Origin: Micromonospora nigra | Lineage (GTDB): Bacteria > Actinomycetota > Actinomycetes > Mycobacteriales > Micromonosporaceae | Assembly: GCF_900091585.1 (NCBI RefSeq) | Contig: NZ_FMHT01000003.1 | Span: forward strand, 5,351,001 to 5,415,000 | Reading direction: 5' to 3' | DNA length: 64,000 bases | Shown: piece after piece, positions 32,134 through 40,116 of the stretch | Position numbering within the stretch: position 1 is the first letter of the stretch | How the letters are laid out: each line of letters begins with the position of its first letter | Position numbers and translations under genes: made by a program | Notes under the pieces: model-generated | The model's input: only the letters and a program-made list of their open reading frames with translations | The model's database searches: none | What the model was told of the DNA's origin: nothing

Positions 32134-34680
32134 ATGCGAGTTTCTGTCAGTTGGCTGCGGGAGTACGTCGACATCCCGACCGACCTGCCCACCGGCGACC
32201 TGGAACAGGCCCTGGTCGACCTCGGCATCGAGGTCGACTCCGTCGTGGACCTGCGGGCCACGGTCACCGGCCCGCTGGTCGTCGGCGAGGTCCGCGAGAT
32301 CGAGGAGCTGACCGGCTTCAAGAAGCCGATCCGGCACTGCCTGGTCGACGTCGGCGCCGCCAACGGCACCGGCGAGTTGCAGGAGATCGTCTGCGGGGCC
32401 CGCAACTTCGCCCCGGGTGACCGGGTCGTGGTGGTGCTGCCCGGCGGTGTGCTGCCCGGCGGCTTCGCCATCGGTGCCCGCAAGACCTACGGCCGGATGT
32501 CCGCGGGCATGATCTGCTCGGCCCAGGAGCTGGGCCTGGGCGACGACCACTCCGGCATCATCGTGCTGCCCGCCGACGCCCCCGGCGGGCCGGGCGACGA
32601 CGCGCGGCCCGTCGTCGGGCTCGACGACGTCGTGCTGGAGTTGGAGATCACCCCCGACCGGGGGTACGCGATGAGCCTGCGCGGCCTGGCCCGTGAGCTG
32701 TCACACGCCCTGGACGTGCCGTTCCGCGACCCGGGTCTGGCGGCGGCACCCGGCGCCACCGCCGAACCGGCGTACCCGGTCCAGGTGCGCGACACCGTCG
32801 GCTGCGACCGGTTCGCCGCGCGGATGGTGCGCGGCGTCGACCCGACCGCGACCACCCCGGCCTGGATGCGGCAGCGGCTCACCACCGCCGGCATCCGCAG
32901 CATCTCCCTGCCCGTCGACATCACCAACTACGTGATGCTCGAACTCGGCCAGCCGATGCACGCCTTCGACGCCGACCGGATCACCGGCCCGCTGGTGGTC
33001 CGCCGCGCCGAGGCGGGGGAGAAGCTGACCACGCTCGACGGGGTCGGCCGGGTTCTCGCCGCCGAGGACATGGTCATCTGCGACGACACCGGCCCGATCT
33101 CGCTGGCCGCCGTGATGGGCGGGGAGACCAGCGAGGTCGTCGCCGGCACCACCAGCGTGCTGTTCGAGGCGGCGCACTGGGATCCGGTGATGGTGGGGCG
33201 CACCGCCCGCCGGCACCGGCTGTTCAGCGAAGCCGCGAAGCGGTGGGAGCGGGGCGTCGACCCGGCGCTGCCGCTGGTCGCGGTCGACCGGGCGGTCCAG
33301 CTGCTCACCGTGCACGGTGGCGGCACCGCCGGAACGGAGATCCTGGACGTCGACCACGTGCGGCCGCGTACCCCGGTGACCCTGTCGGTGGACCTGCCGG
33401 GCCGCCGGATCGGTGTGGCCTATCCCGCCCAGCGGGTCGTCGCCCTGCTCGAGCGGGTCGGCTGCACCGTGACGCGGGGCGTGGACCGGCTGGCCGAGGA
33501 CGCCGGCGAGGTGGGTGTCGCGGCCGGCGGCGACGAGGTGCTCGTCGTCACCCCGCCCAGCTGGCGACCCGACCTCTCCGACCCGGCCGACCTGGTCGAG
33601 GAGGTGGCCCGCCTCGACGGGTACGACCGGGTGCCGTCGGTGCTGCCGACCGCGCCCCCCGGACGCGGCCTGACCTGGCAGCAGCGTCGCCACCGGGCGG
33701 TGTCCCGGTCGCTGGCGGAGCGGGGGTACGTCGAGGTCGTGGCGCACCCGTTCGTCTCCGCCGAGTTGGCCGACCAGCTCGACCTGCCGGCCGACGACCC
33801 GCGCCGGCAGGCGGTGCGACTGGCCAATCCACTGTCGGAGGAGGAGCCGCTGCTGCGCACCACGCTGCTCGGTCCGCTGCTCGGCACCGTCCGGCGCAAC
33901 CTCGGCCGGGGCCTGCGCGACCTGGCGCTGTACGAAATCGGCACGGTCTTCCACCCGCGTCCCGGTGCCGGTGCCCCACCGGCGATGGGCGTGGACCGGC
34001 GGCCGACCGACGTCGAGTTCGCCGCGGCCGACGCCGTGGTGCCGCACCAGCCCCGGCACGTCGCGGTGGTGCTCACCGGCGACGTCGAGCCGGCCGGCTG
34101 GTGGGGTGCGGGTCGGGCGGCAGGCTGGGCCGACGCCGTCGAAGCCGGCCGGGAGGTGCTGGCCGTCGCGGGCGTCCCGGCCGATCGGGTCGAGGTGCGG
34201 GCCGCCGAGTACGCGCCCTGGCACCCCGGCCGGTGCGCCGCGCTGCTGGTCGACGGCGTCGTCGTCGGCCACGCCGGTGAGCTGCACCCGACGGTCCTGG
34301 CCACGCTGGAACTGCCCCGGCGCACCAGTGCCATGGAACTGGACCTGGACGCTCTGCCCGCTCCGGACCTGGCGCCCGCGCCGACCGTGTCGACGTTCCC
34401 GCCGGCGCTGATCGACGTGGCGTTGGTGCTCGACGCCGGGGTGCCGGCGGCCGAGGTGCGGCGGGCCCTGGCCGAGGGTGCCGGGGACCTGTTGGAGTCG
34501 GTGCGCCTGTTCGACGTGTACGCCTCCGAGCAGCTCGGCGTGGGCCGCCGGTCGCTGGCGTACAAGCTCACCTTCCGGGCTCCTGACCGGACGCTGACCG
34601 TCGAGGAGGCGGTGGCGGCCCGGGACGCGGCGGTGGCCGTGGCGGCGGAACGGTTCGGCGCCACCCTGCGCGGCGTCTGA
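32134..34680 (+). CDS. pheT: Phenylalanyl-tRNA synthetase beta subunit
   Basis: 848 aa, full length. Order: MRVSVSWLREYVDIP, a tRNA-binding OB domain (about residues 40-150, GMICSAQELGL), B3/4 editing domain (about 215-390), B5 domain, class II-like core (VEEVARLDGYDRVPS onward) and the C-terminal anticodon-binding domain (STFPPALIDVALVLD). Forms the heterotetramer with PheS and removes misacylated Tyr-tRNA(Phe). A strong terminator lies 5 nt past the stop, so pheST is not co-transcribed with the cassette that follows. Confidence 0.96.
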   Translation: MRVSVSWLREYVDIPTDLPTGDLEQALVDLGIEVDSVVDLRATVTGPLVVGEVREIEELTGFKKPIRHCLVDVGAANGTGELQEIVCGARNFAPGDRVVVVLPGGVLPGGFAIGARKTYGRMSAGMICSAQELGLGDDHSGIIVLPADAPGGPGDDARPVVGLDDVVLELEITPDRGYAMSLRGLARELSHALDVPFRDPGLAAAPGATAEPAYPVQVRDTVGCDRFAARMVRGVDPTATTPAWMRQRLTTAGIRSISLPVDITNYVMLELGQPMHAFDADRITGPLVVRRAEAGEKLTTLDGVGRVLAAEDMVICDDTGPISLAAVMGGETSEVVAGTTSVLFEAAHWDPVMVGRTARRHRLFSEAAKRWERGVDPALPLVAVDRAVQLLTVHGGGTAGTEILDVDHVRPRTPVTLSVDLPGRRIGVAYPAQRVVALLERVGCTVTRGVDRLAEDAGEVGVAAGGDEVLVVTPPSWRPDLSDPADLVEEVARLDGYDRVPSVLPTAPPGRGLTWQQRRHRAVSRSLAERGYVEVVAHPFVSAELADQLDLPADDPRRQAVRLANPLSEEEPLLRTTLLGPLLGTVRRNLGRGLRDLALYEIGTVFHPRPGAGAPPAMGVDRRPTDVEFAAADAVVPHQPRHVAVVLTGDVEPAGWWGAGRAAGWADAVEAGREVLAVAGVPADRVEVRAAEYAPWHPGRCAALLVDGVVVGHAGELHPTVLATLELPRRTSAMELDLDALPAPDLAPAPTVSTFPPALIDVALVLDAGVPAAEVRRALAEGAGDLLESVRLFDVYASEQLGVGRRSLAYKLTFRAPDRTLTVEEAVAARDAAVAVAAERFGATLRGV

Positions 34681-34685
34681 TCCTC

Positions 34686-34726
34686 GGTGCCCGGGTCCTC
34701 GCGAGCGACGCGGGGACCCGGGCACC
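34686..34726 (+). terminator. Strong terminator after pheT
   Basis: An 18-bp stem with a single wobble pair: arms at 34686-34703 and 34709-34726, loop AGCGA. Closes the pheST unit and marks the left edge of the atypical two-gene cassette. Confidence 0.85.
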
Positions 34727-34832
34727 GGTCGGCGTTCTAGGTGCTGGAGCTGTCGACGACGTTCGCCGGATGGTAGGCATGAGCTGTTGTCGGCATTCGT
34801 ACAAGGGAAGCTGCCGCGGGTCGGCGAGTGCA

Positions 34833-34838
34833 TAGAGT
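34833..34838 (+). promoter_or_regulatory. Possible -10 box for the 3-TM/STAND cassette
   Basis: TAGAGT fits TANNNT and would start transcription near 34845, about 24 nt before the first gene, whose ribosome binding site is GAGAGG (34858-34863). CTGCCG about 16 bp upstream is a weak -35. Suggests the cassette has its own promoter. Confidence 0.4.
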
Positions 34839-34868
34839 CCTCCGACAGTCGCAGGACGAGAGGCACTC

Positions 34869-35552
34869 ATGTCGGATTCCCCTTCTGAGCAACTCCTGAC
34901 GTCGGTGCAGGACGCGGTGATCCAGGCCTACTACCCGGATCGGGTCCGGGCTGCGGCCGGGGCCCGAACTCGGGCACAGGCGGCCCAGTCCGTGGTGACG
35001 GTGTTCGCTGGGGCGTTGGTGGCGACGTTCACACTGACTTCGCTGGCCACCACCGCGACGGCGACGCGGATCGCCGCCTGTGCCGCGGTGGCGTTGTGGC
35101 TCGGCGCCGCGACCCTCTACGTCCGGGCAATCGCCACGGTCGTACCGCCACCGCCGACGGCAGCACGGCAGGCGCGCAACGCCCAGACGCTGATTGAGGA
35201 GGTTCTCAAGAGAGGAGATGCGGAGGCGCGGCAGGTTGACCGGCGACAGTCGGTGGCGAACGGGCTGTCGGTCCTCGCGCTCGCGGCGACCTTGCTGACC
35301 TTCAGCCTCGCGCTGTTCGTCGAACACCCGGACAAGTCGCGCCGGGGTGTCCTCATTCTCAAGTCGGACGCGCGGGTGAGCCTCGCTGCCCTGTGTGGGG
35401 CGGAGGTGAGCAGGGTCGAAGGCGAGATCGACGTGCTGTCGGTACGGAGTCAGTTCGTTGCGGTCACATTGTTCAGCTGCGGTGACCGCCGCGATGTCAA
35501 GGTGCGCATTCCGAGGAACTCGGTGTCGGTACTGCTTACGAAGGAGAGCTGA
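34869..35552 (+). CDS. Three-helix membrane protein, partner of the STAND NTPase
   Basis: 227 aa, no family recognised with certainty. Residues 1-39 are a soluble helical segment. TM1 is about 40-60 (SVVTVFAGALVATFTLTSLA), TM2 about 67-92 (IAACAAVALWLGAATLYVRA), then PPPP and a charged helix (98-128). TM3 is about 129-151 (GLSVLALAATLLTFSLALFV), and a 75-residue C-terminal domain with two cysteines (AALCGAE, LFSCGD) follows. Two closely spaced TMs with a flanking helix recall SLATT-type effectors, but that is only topological. ATG with GAGAGG. The next gene starts 3 nt after the stop and has its Shine-Dalgarno (AAGGAGA, 35541-35547) inside this gene, so the two are translationally coupled. 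Codon use is looser than in the flanking genes. Confidence 0.75.
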   Translation: MSDSPSEQLLTSVQDAVIQAYYPDRVRAAAGARTRAQAAQSVVTVFAGALVATFTLTSLATTATATRIAACAAVALWLGAATLYVRAIATVVPPPPTAARQARNAQTLIEEVLKRGDAEARQVDRRQSVANGLSVLALAATLLTFSLALFVEHPDKSRRGVLILKSDARVSLAALCGAEVSRVEGEIDVLSVRSQFVAVTLFSCGDRRDVKVRIPRNSVSVLLTKES

Positions 35553-35555
35553 GCT

Positions 35556-38500
35556 GTGACCCTTGGCAGCGATCCCACCCTGCTCATTGTCCGGGGTGCA
35601 CCCTCGGTGGCATCCGCTGTCGGTGAGCTGGCGACTTCGTGTCTGGCAGCCGTCGCCAGGCTCCACCGGGCAGGCGGGGCGCTGGACGCCGTAATCCTCA
35701 TCGGCAACCTGACGATGTCAGCGGACTTCAGCGAGTACGCCACGGTGTCTGAGCTGGTAGATCGGATCCTGACCGAGTGCTGTAACGCTCCGGTGCCCAC
35801 GGAACTGCCTGCGGTGCTGGCTGTGCCCGGGCCCGGAGACCGACTGCCGATGCCTTCCGCGCTGGTGACCGTGCGATCCCTCACCGACCTTTGGCCCATG
35901 GTACGGGACAGCTTCTGGAACGACGAGACCCCTGATGTGCGGGAAGCGATCCGGACGGGGTTCCGGCCCTTCATCGAGTGGTACGACGGGTACGCGACAG
36001 AGGCCAGCTGGCGGCCGGGGCTGTTGCCCGGAGAAGGCGGGCTGGTGATCGGCACCGAGGGGCGCAGGCTCGGGCTGGCAACCGTCAACAGCGCCTTTCG
36101 CATGATCGCTTCCGATGCGACGACGGATCTCGCCGAGGTGAGCCAGCGGCAAGTGGAAGCGGCGACTGGAGCATGGGAGGGGCCAGTCGAGGCTGTCGCC
36201 GTCTTTGCGCCCCTGACGGCTGAACTGCCCGAGGTGGTGAGTTCTCCGGTGGTGGCGATCGCCGGGGGCGTCGGTACTGGAGAAGTGGCCGAGTGGTGGG
36301 CTGTCGAATCCGGTGCCCATCTTCTCGTCGCTGACACCGGAGTGAATGGTGCCGTTCGGCTGACCGAGCTCGATGGTCGCGCAGCCGCAGTGGCCCGGCG
36401 TCGTCCGGCTGCGACCTCCACTGTGATGATCGACGAACCGGAGGCGGTCGTTGCCTCGGTGACCTCCGCGACGAGAGATCTGCTTGCCGAGTTGGATCTG
36501 GCCTTGGCCACCGGCCACGCGGTTCTCGTGCTGACTTCTGGAATAGAGAGCGAGTCGAAGGGGGAGTGGTCGAGCCCGTTGGGTAGCGCGGACGACGTCT
36601 TCGAGGCGCTGGTGACACAGCTACCCGCGGATGTCACCGGTGGGCGGGTAGCCCTGGCCACGGTGATGCAACGCCTGCGGCAGACGGATCCCTCGCTGGT
36701 GAGACGCACCATCGCCGGCATGCTCGTCAGCGACGGCTCGATGCTCAACGAAACCGCACTGCGCCTGCTCCTGGCACCGTGGTACCGGGTGTACGACTGC
36801 ACGGGGACGAACATATTCCAGGACCTTTCTATGCGTATGGACATCGATGCCAACATGGTGATCGTTGACGCGTACCGGGATCCGCCCGGCCGGGGCCGAC
36901 CACAACTCGAGGTGGTGGCGATGAATGGCATCGCCCCGGGCAACGCCGCCGCTCCGGTCAGCTTCGACATCGACGACCGGGGGCGCGGGTGGCGGGCCCA
37001 GTGGTTCCGCCAGATGAAGGCGGACGCGATAACACATCCGGTGGTGTTCGCGGCCGGTGCGCTGAGCAGCGGGCACCTGTCGCTCTACCTCGACGCGCTG
37101 ATCTCTGACAGTGACATCAAGTCCCCTTACCCCCGTTTCGTGGTGGCCCCGGGGTCGGATCCGACCGCTCTGTGGAAACTGGCCGGCGGTGGATGTGCCC
37201 ATATCCAGGCAAGCCTCGCCGAGGTAGCTCGGGAGCGGCTGGGGATGACGAGGGAACCAATGCGGCGGGGCCGTCAGCTCCGCGCCCGGATGCGTTCCGT
37301 CCTCGACACCAACGCAGGTGTGCAGCTGGTGTCGACATTGCTGGAAGCGGCACCGCCGGGTGACCCCTTCTACCTGCGTGGTACGGATCCCACCTGGGGT
37401 GACGTCAAGGAGGAGATCCCAGCGACCCTCTCGTCCCTTGGTGCAATGGTCGAACGGGCGGATGCGGGAGGGGCCCGGAAGCCGGTAGTGGTCCTCAACG
37501 ACCGCTCCGGCACCGGCAAGTCGACGACGTTGATGCAGTTCGCGGTTACGCTGCACGCCCGTGGCTTGGCAGTGGGATGGGTGGACAGGGCGACCACCAG
37601 GTCGAGCCATGACGTTCTCAACGAGTGCCTCGAACTGGGCTTGGACGCCGTTCTCATCGACGACGTGGACATCTTCGGTGCGGAAGCGGCACGACTGATG
37701 ACGCGGCTGGGCCAGCGAGGCAACGTCCTCGTGGCCGCCACCATCCGCAGTACCCGGGGCCACCTTCTCGACGGGGTGCCCGGGCTGGTCCGGGTACCAC
37801 CGTTGCGACTGACCGACGACGACCTGAACGCCCTGGTGCACCGACTGGAATCGTTCCGGCAACTTGGCAAGCTCAAGCAGTACAGGCTGCATGACGCACG
37901 GGTGGAGCGGTTGCGTCAGGTCTCTGACCGTGACCTGATGGCGGCGATGGTGGAGGTGATCACCGGCTACCGGTTCGAAGAGCGGGTCAGCAGCGAGTTC
38001 GCTCAGCTCGACGCCCGTGAACGAGACATCTATGCGACGGTGTGCCTGTTCGAGGCCCTGCAGTACGAGGATCGCTCGCTGACCCTGCCGCAGAACGCCC
38101 TACTGCAGATCGCCTCGGACGGGCCACCCGATCCAGGCGTCAACCGCGCCATCGAGAGGCTCGTCTCGGGCCGCAGAATGCTGGTGCGCCGGGAGTCGGG
38201 CCACATCCGCACCCGGCACCGCGTCGTTGCCGAGGCGATGGAGAAGTTCATTCGGGATGACAAGGTCTACTTTCAGGAACTCCTTGAGCGGCTGCTGCTG
38301 TTCTACGTGCAACGCGGCGCTGGCATCACGAACCGTAACGATCCGACGCGGCGGGCCATGGTGGCCCTGATCAATCACCGAGTGATGATCAAGTCCGGAC
38401 TTCCGGTCAAGTCGGTACGGGACATCTACCACCTGCTGCACGACTACCTCAAGGATGACTTCCACTACTGGCTCCAATGCGGCTCGTACGAGCTCGAGCA

Positions 38501-38942
38501 GCGCAACCTCGATCTTGCTGCGACGTTCCTGGAGACCTCCCGCGGATGCGAGGGTGGGCAGAACCACTTCAAGGTCGTCACGACCTGGGCCATGGTTTAC
38601 CTGCGACTGGCTATTCAGAACCCGTCTGACGTGGGCCGGCACGACGAGGCGGTCGACGCGTTCCGGGAGCTTGAGCGGATCGCCTTGCAGGAAGGCGCCC
38701 GATCGCCGCACACGATCGTGACGATCATCAAGGATGGAACCCACTGGCTGCAGCGTGGAACGTTCTTCACGAACGACGAGCGACAGAACACGGCTCGTCG
38801 CATCCTGCGTTGGATTGAGGTTGGGCATCGCCTGTTGGACATGAACGGCGAGTTCCGGGCGGCGGCGAATCGCTGCACCGGCCCCTTGGAGCGGATGGTC
38901 CGAGCGGACGAGGACGAAGAAGACGTCTCGATTCCGCTGTAA
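35556..38942 (+). CDS. STAND-type NTPase with pseudo-calcineurin and pseudo-SIR2 domains (candidate defence sensor)
   Basis: 1128 aa. Residues about 5-290 follow a calcineurin-like phosphoesterase, but each metal motif is changed: RGAP (13-16) for SDLH, GNLT (50-53) for GDLT, PGPGD (91-95) for PGNHD, FAPL (217-220) for HHPL, GGVGT (237-241) for GHxH. Residues about 310-560 follow a SIR2_2 domain (VLTSGIES near 325, FAAGALSSGHLSLYLDAL near 500, RFVVAP), but CTGTN (415-419) and MNG (456-458) replace TTNYD and KLHG. A P-loop follows, DRSGTGKST with Lys655, Walker B LIDDVD (Asp702-703) and sensor-like AATIRSTR; the NTPase looks active. From about 880 it is helical, with RTRHRVVAEAMEKF. GTG start, coupled to the membrane protein. 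A/T-ending codons (ATA, AAT, TTG) are commoner than in neighbours. Overall architecture resembles Avs/DSR anti-phage STAND proteins. Confidence 0.82.
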   Translation: MTLGSDPTLLIVRGAPSVASAVGELATSCLAAVARLHRAGGALDAVILIGNLTMSADFSEYATVSELVDRILTECCNAPVPTELPAVLAVPGPGDRLPMPSALVTVRSLTDLWPMVRDSFWNDETPDVREAIRTGFRPFIEWYDGYATEASWRPGLLPGEGGLVIGTEGRRLGLATVNSAFRMIASDATTDLAEVSQRQVEAATGAWEGPVEAVAVFAPLTAELPEVVSSPVVAIAGGVGTGEVAEWWAVESGAHLLVADTGVNGAVRLTELDGRAAAVARRRPAATSTVMIDEPEAVVASVTSATRDLLAELDLALATGHAVLVLTSGIESESKGEWSSPLGSADDVFEALVTQLPADVTGGRVALATVMQRLRQTDPSLVRRTIAGMLVSDGSMLNETALRLLLAPWYRVYDCTGTNIFQDLSMRMDIDANMVIVDAYRDPPGRGRPQLEVVAMNGIAPGNAAAPVSFDIDDRGRGWRAQWFRQMKADAITHPVVFAAGALSSGHLSLYLDALISDSDIKSPYPRFVVAPGSDPTALWKLAGGGCAHIQASLAEVARERLGMTREPMRRGRQLRARMRSVLDTNAGVQLVSTLLEAAPPGDPFYLRGTDPTWGDVKEEIPATLSSLGAMVERADAGGARKPVVVLNDRSGTGKSTTLMQFAVTLHARGLAVGWVDRATTRSSHDVLNECLELGLDAVLIDDVDIFGAEAARLMTRLGQRGNVLVAATIRSTRGHLLDGVPGLVRVPPLRLTDDDLNALVHRLESFRQLGKLKQYRLHDARVERLRQVSDRDLMAAMVEVITGYRFEERVSSEFAQLDARERDIYATVCLFEALQYEDRSLTLPQNALLQIASDGPPDPGVNRAIERLVSGRRMLVRRESGHIRTRHRVVAEAMEKFIRDDKVYFQELLERLLLFYVQRGAGITNRNDPTRRAMVALINHRVMIKSGLPVKSVRDIYHLLHDYLKDDFHYWLQCGSYELEQRNLDLAATFLETSRGCEGGQNHFKVVTTWAMVYLRLAIQNPSDVGRHDEAVDAFRELERIALQEGARSPHTIVTIIKDGTHWLQRGTFFTNDERQNTARRILRWIEVGHRLLDMNGEFRAAANRCTGPLERMVRADEDEEDVSIPL

Positions 38943-39042
38943 CGAGCGTCGTCAAGCGTGCACAGCGGGATGCCGCGGTTCGCGGTGCCGGTCCGCATGC
39001 GGAGGGTGGGGTAGGAGCGCTTCGACCCTGAGTATTTCCATA

Positions 39043-39106
39043 CAGCATGACGCATGAACTTGCAGCGGCGGCCCGGAGGGGCTAGCCTCACTGCATAGTC
39101 ATGCGG
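39043..39106 (+). promoter_or_regulatory. ArgR operator (ARG boxes) at argC
   Basis: Main box: TGCAT AGTC ATGCG (39092-39105), an inverted repeat resembling actinobacterial ARG boxes, placed over the predicted transcription start. A second set of half-sites, GCATGACGCATG (39045-39056), lies just upstream of the -35. Paired sites flanking a promoter fit arginine-dependent repression by ArgR, which is encoded in this operon. Confidence 0.55.
39060..39088 (+). promoter_or_regulatory. Promoter of the arginine operon
   Basis: TTGCAG (39060-39065), 17-bp spacer, TAGCCT (39083-39088). Transcription would start near 39095, inside the ArgR-box-like palindrome, about 20 nt before argC. Confidence 0.65.
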
Positions 39107-39114
39107 AGGTAGGT

Positions 39115-40116
39115 ATGGGAATCCGAGTCGCGGTCGCCGGGGCGAGCGGCTACGCTGGTGGCGAGCTGCTGCGCCTGGTCGCCGGGCACCCCGAGTTCGA
39201 CCTGGTCGCCGCCACCGCACACAGCCAGGCAGGGCACCGCGTCGACACCGTGCACCCCCAGCTGACCGGGCTGGATCTGGTGCTCGGCGAGACCGACGCC
39301 GACCGGCTGGCCGACGCCGACCTGGTCTTCCTCGCCCTGCCGCACGGCGAGTCCGCCGCCCTCGCGGCACGCCTGCCAGCCGAGGTGCGCATCGTCGACC
39401 TCGGGGCCGACCACCGGCTCGCCGACCCCTACGACTGGGCCAACTACTACGGCGGCACCCATGCCGGCCCGTGGACCTACGGCCTGCCGGAACTGCCCGG
39501 TCAGCGGGAGCTGATCGCCGCCTCCACCCGGGTCGCCAACACCGGTTGCTACGCCGCCACCATCACCCTCGCCCTCGCCCCGCTGATCGCCGCCGGTGCC
39601 GCCGAGCCCGCCGACGTGGTGGTCGTGGCCGCGTCGGGCACCTCGGGCGCCGGCCGGGCCGCCAAGGCGCACCTGCTGGCCAGCGAGGTGATGGGCGACC
39701 TGTCGCCCTACCGGGTGGGGGCCCACCAGCACGTACCCGAGATAAAGCAGGCCACCGCCGCGACCAGCCTGTCGTTCACCCCCGTCCTCGCGCCGATGCC
39801 GCGCGGCATCCTGGCCACGGTGACCGCCGTGCCGGCGCGGGGGGTCGACCCACGGACGGTGCTCGCCGAGGCGTACGCGGACGCGCCGTTCGTGCATGTG
39901 CTGCCCGAGGGGCGGTGGCCGCACACCGCCGCCACCCTCGGCTCGAACTCCTGCCACCTGCAGGCCACCGTCGACGTCGACTCGCGCCGGATGATCGTGG
40001 TCGGGGCGCTCGACAACCTCGGCAAGGGCGCCGCCGGGCAGGCGGTGCAGAACGCCAACATCATGCTCGGCCTGCCCGAGACCACGGGCCTGTCCGTCTG
40101 GGGGACCGCGCCATGA
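39115..40116 (+). CDS. argC: N-acetyl-gamma-glutamyl-phosphate reductase
   Basis: Third step of arginine synthesis: NADPH reduction of N-acetylglutamyl phosphate to the semialdehyde. 333 aa. Nucleotide-binding VAVAGASGYAGGELLRL, LPHGESAALA, and the catalytic Cys in ANTGCYAATITLAL. C-terminal GSNSCHLQATVD and LDNLGKGAAGQAVQN complete the type 1 enzyme. ATG with GGAGGTAGG. First gene of the operon; overlaps argJ by ATGA. Confidence 0.97.
   Translation: MGIRVAVAGASGYAGGELLRLVAGHPEFDLVAATAHSQAGHRVDTVHPQLTGLDLVLGETDADRLADADLVFLALPHGESAALAARLPAEVRIVDLGADHRLADPYDWANYYGGTHAGPWTYGLPELPGQRELIAASTRVANTGCYAATITLALAPLIAAGAAEPADVVVVAASGTSGAGRAAKAHLLASEVMGDLSPYRVGAHQHVPEIKQATAATSLSFTPVLAPMPRGILATVTAVPARGVDPRTVLAEAYADAPFVHVLPEGRWPHTAATLGSNSCHLQATVDVDSRRMIVVGALDNLGKGAAGQAVQNANIMLGLPETTGLSVWGTAP

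Noticed and set aside
34869-35552. Firm assignment of the 3-TM protein to the SLATT effector family
   Set aside because: The two-TM-plus-helix layout is similar, but there is a third TM and a C-terminal domain, and no sequence motif I can match; kept as a topological remark only.
38943-39059. A terminator after the STAND gene
   Set aside because: Only a weak 5-bp hairpin (CCGCG, GTT, CGCGG near 38970) is visible, so I do not call one.
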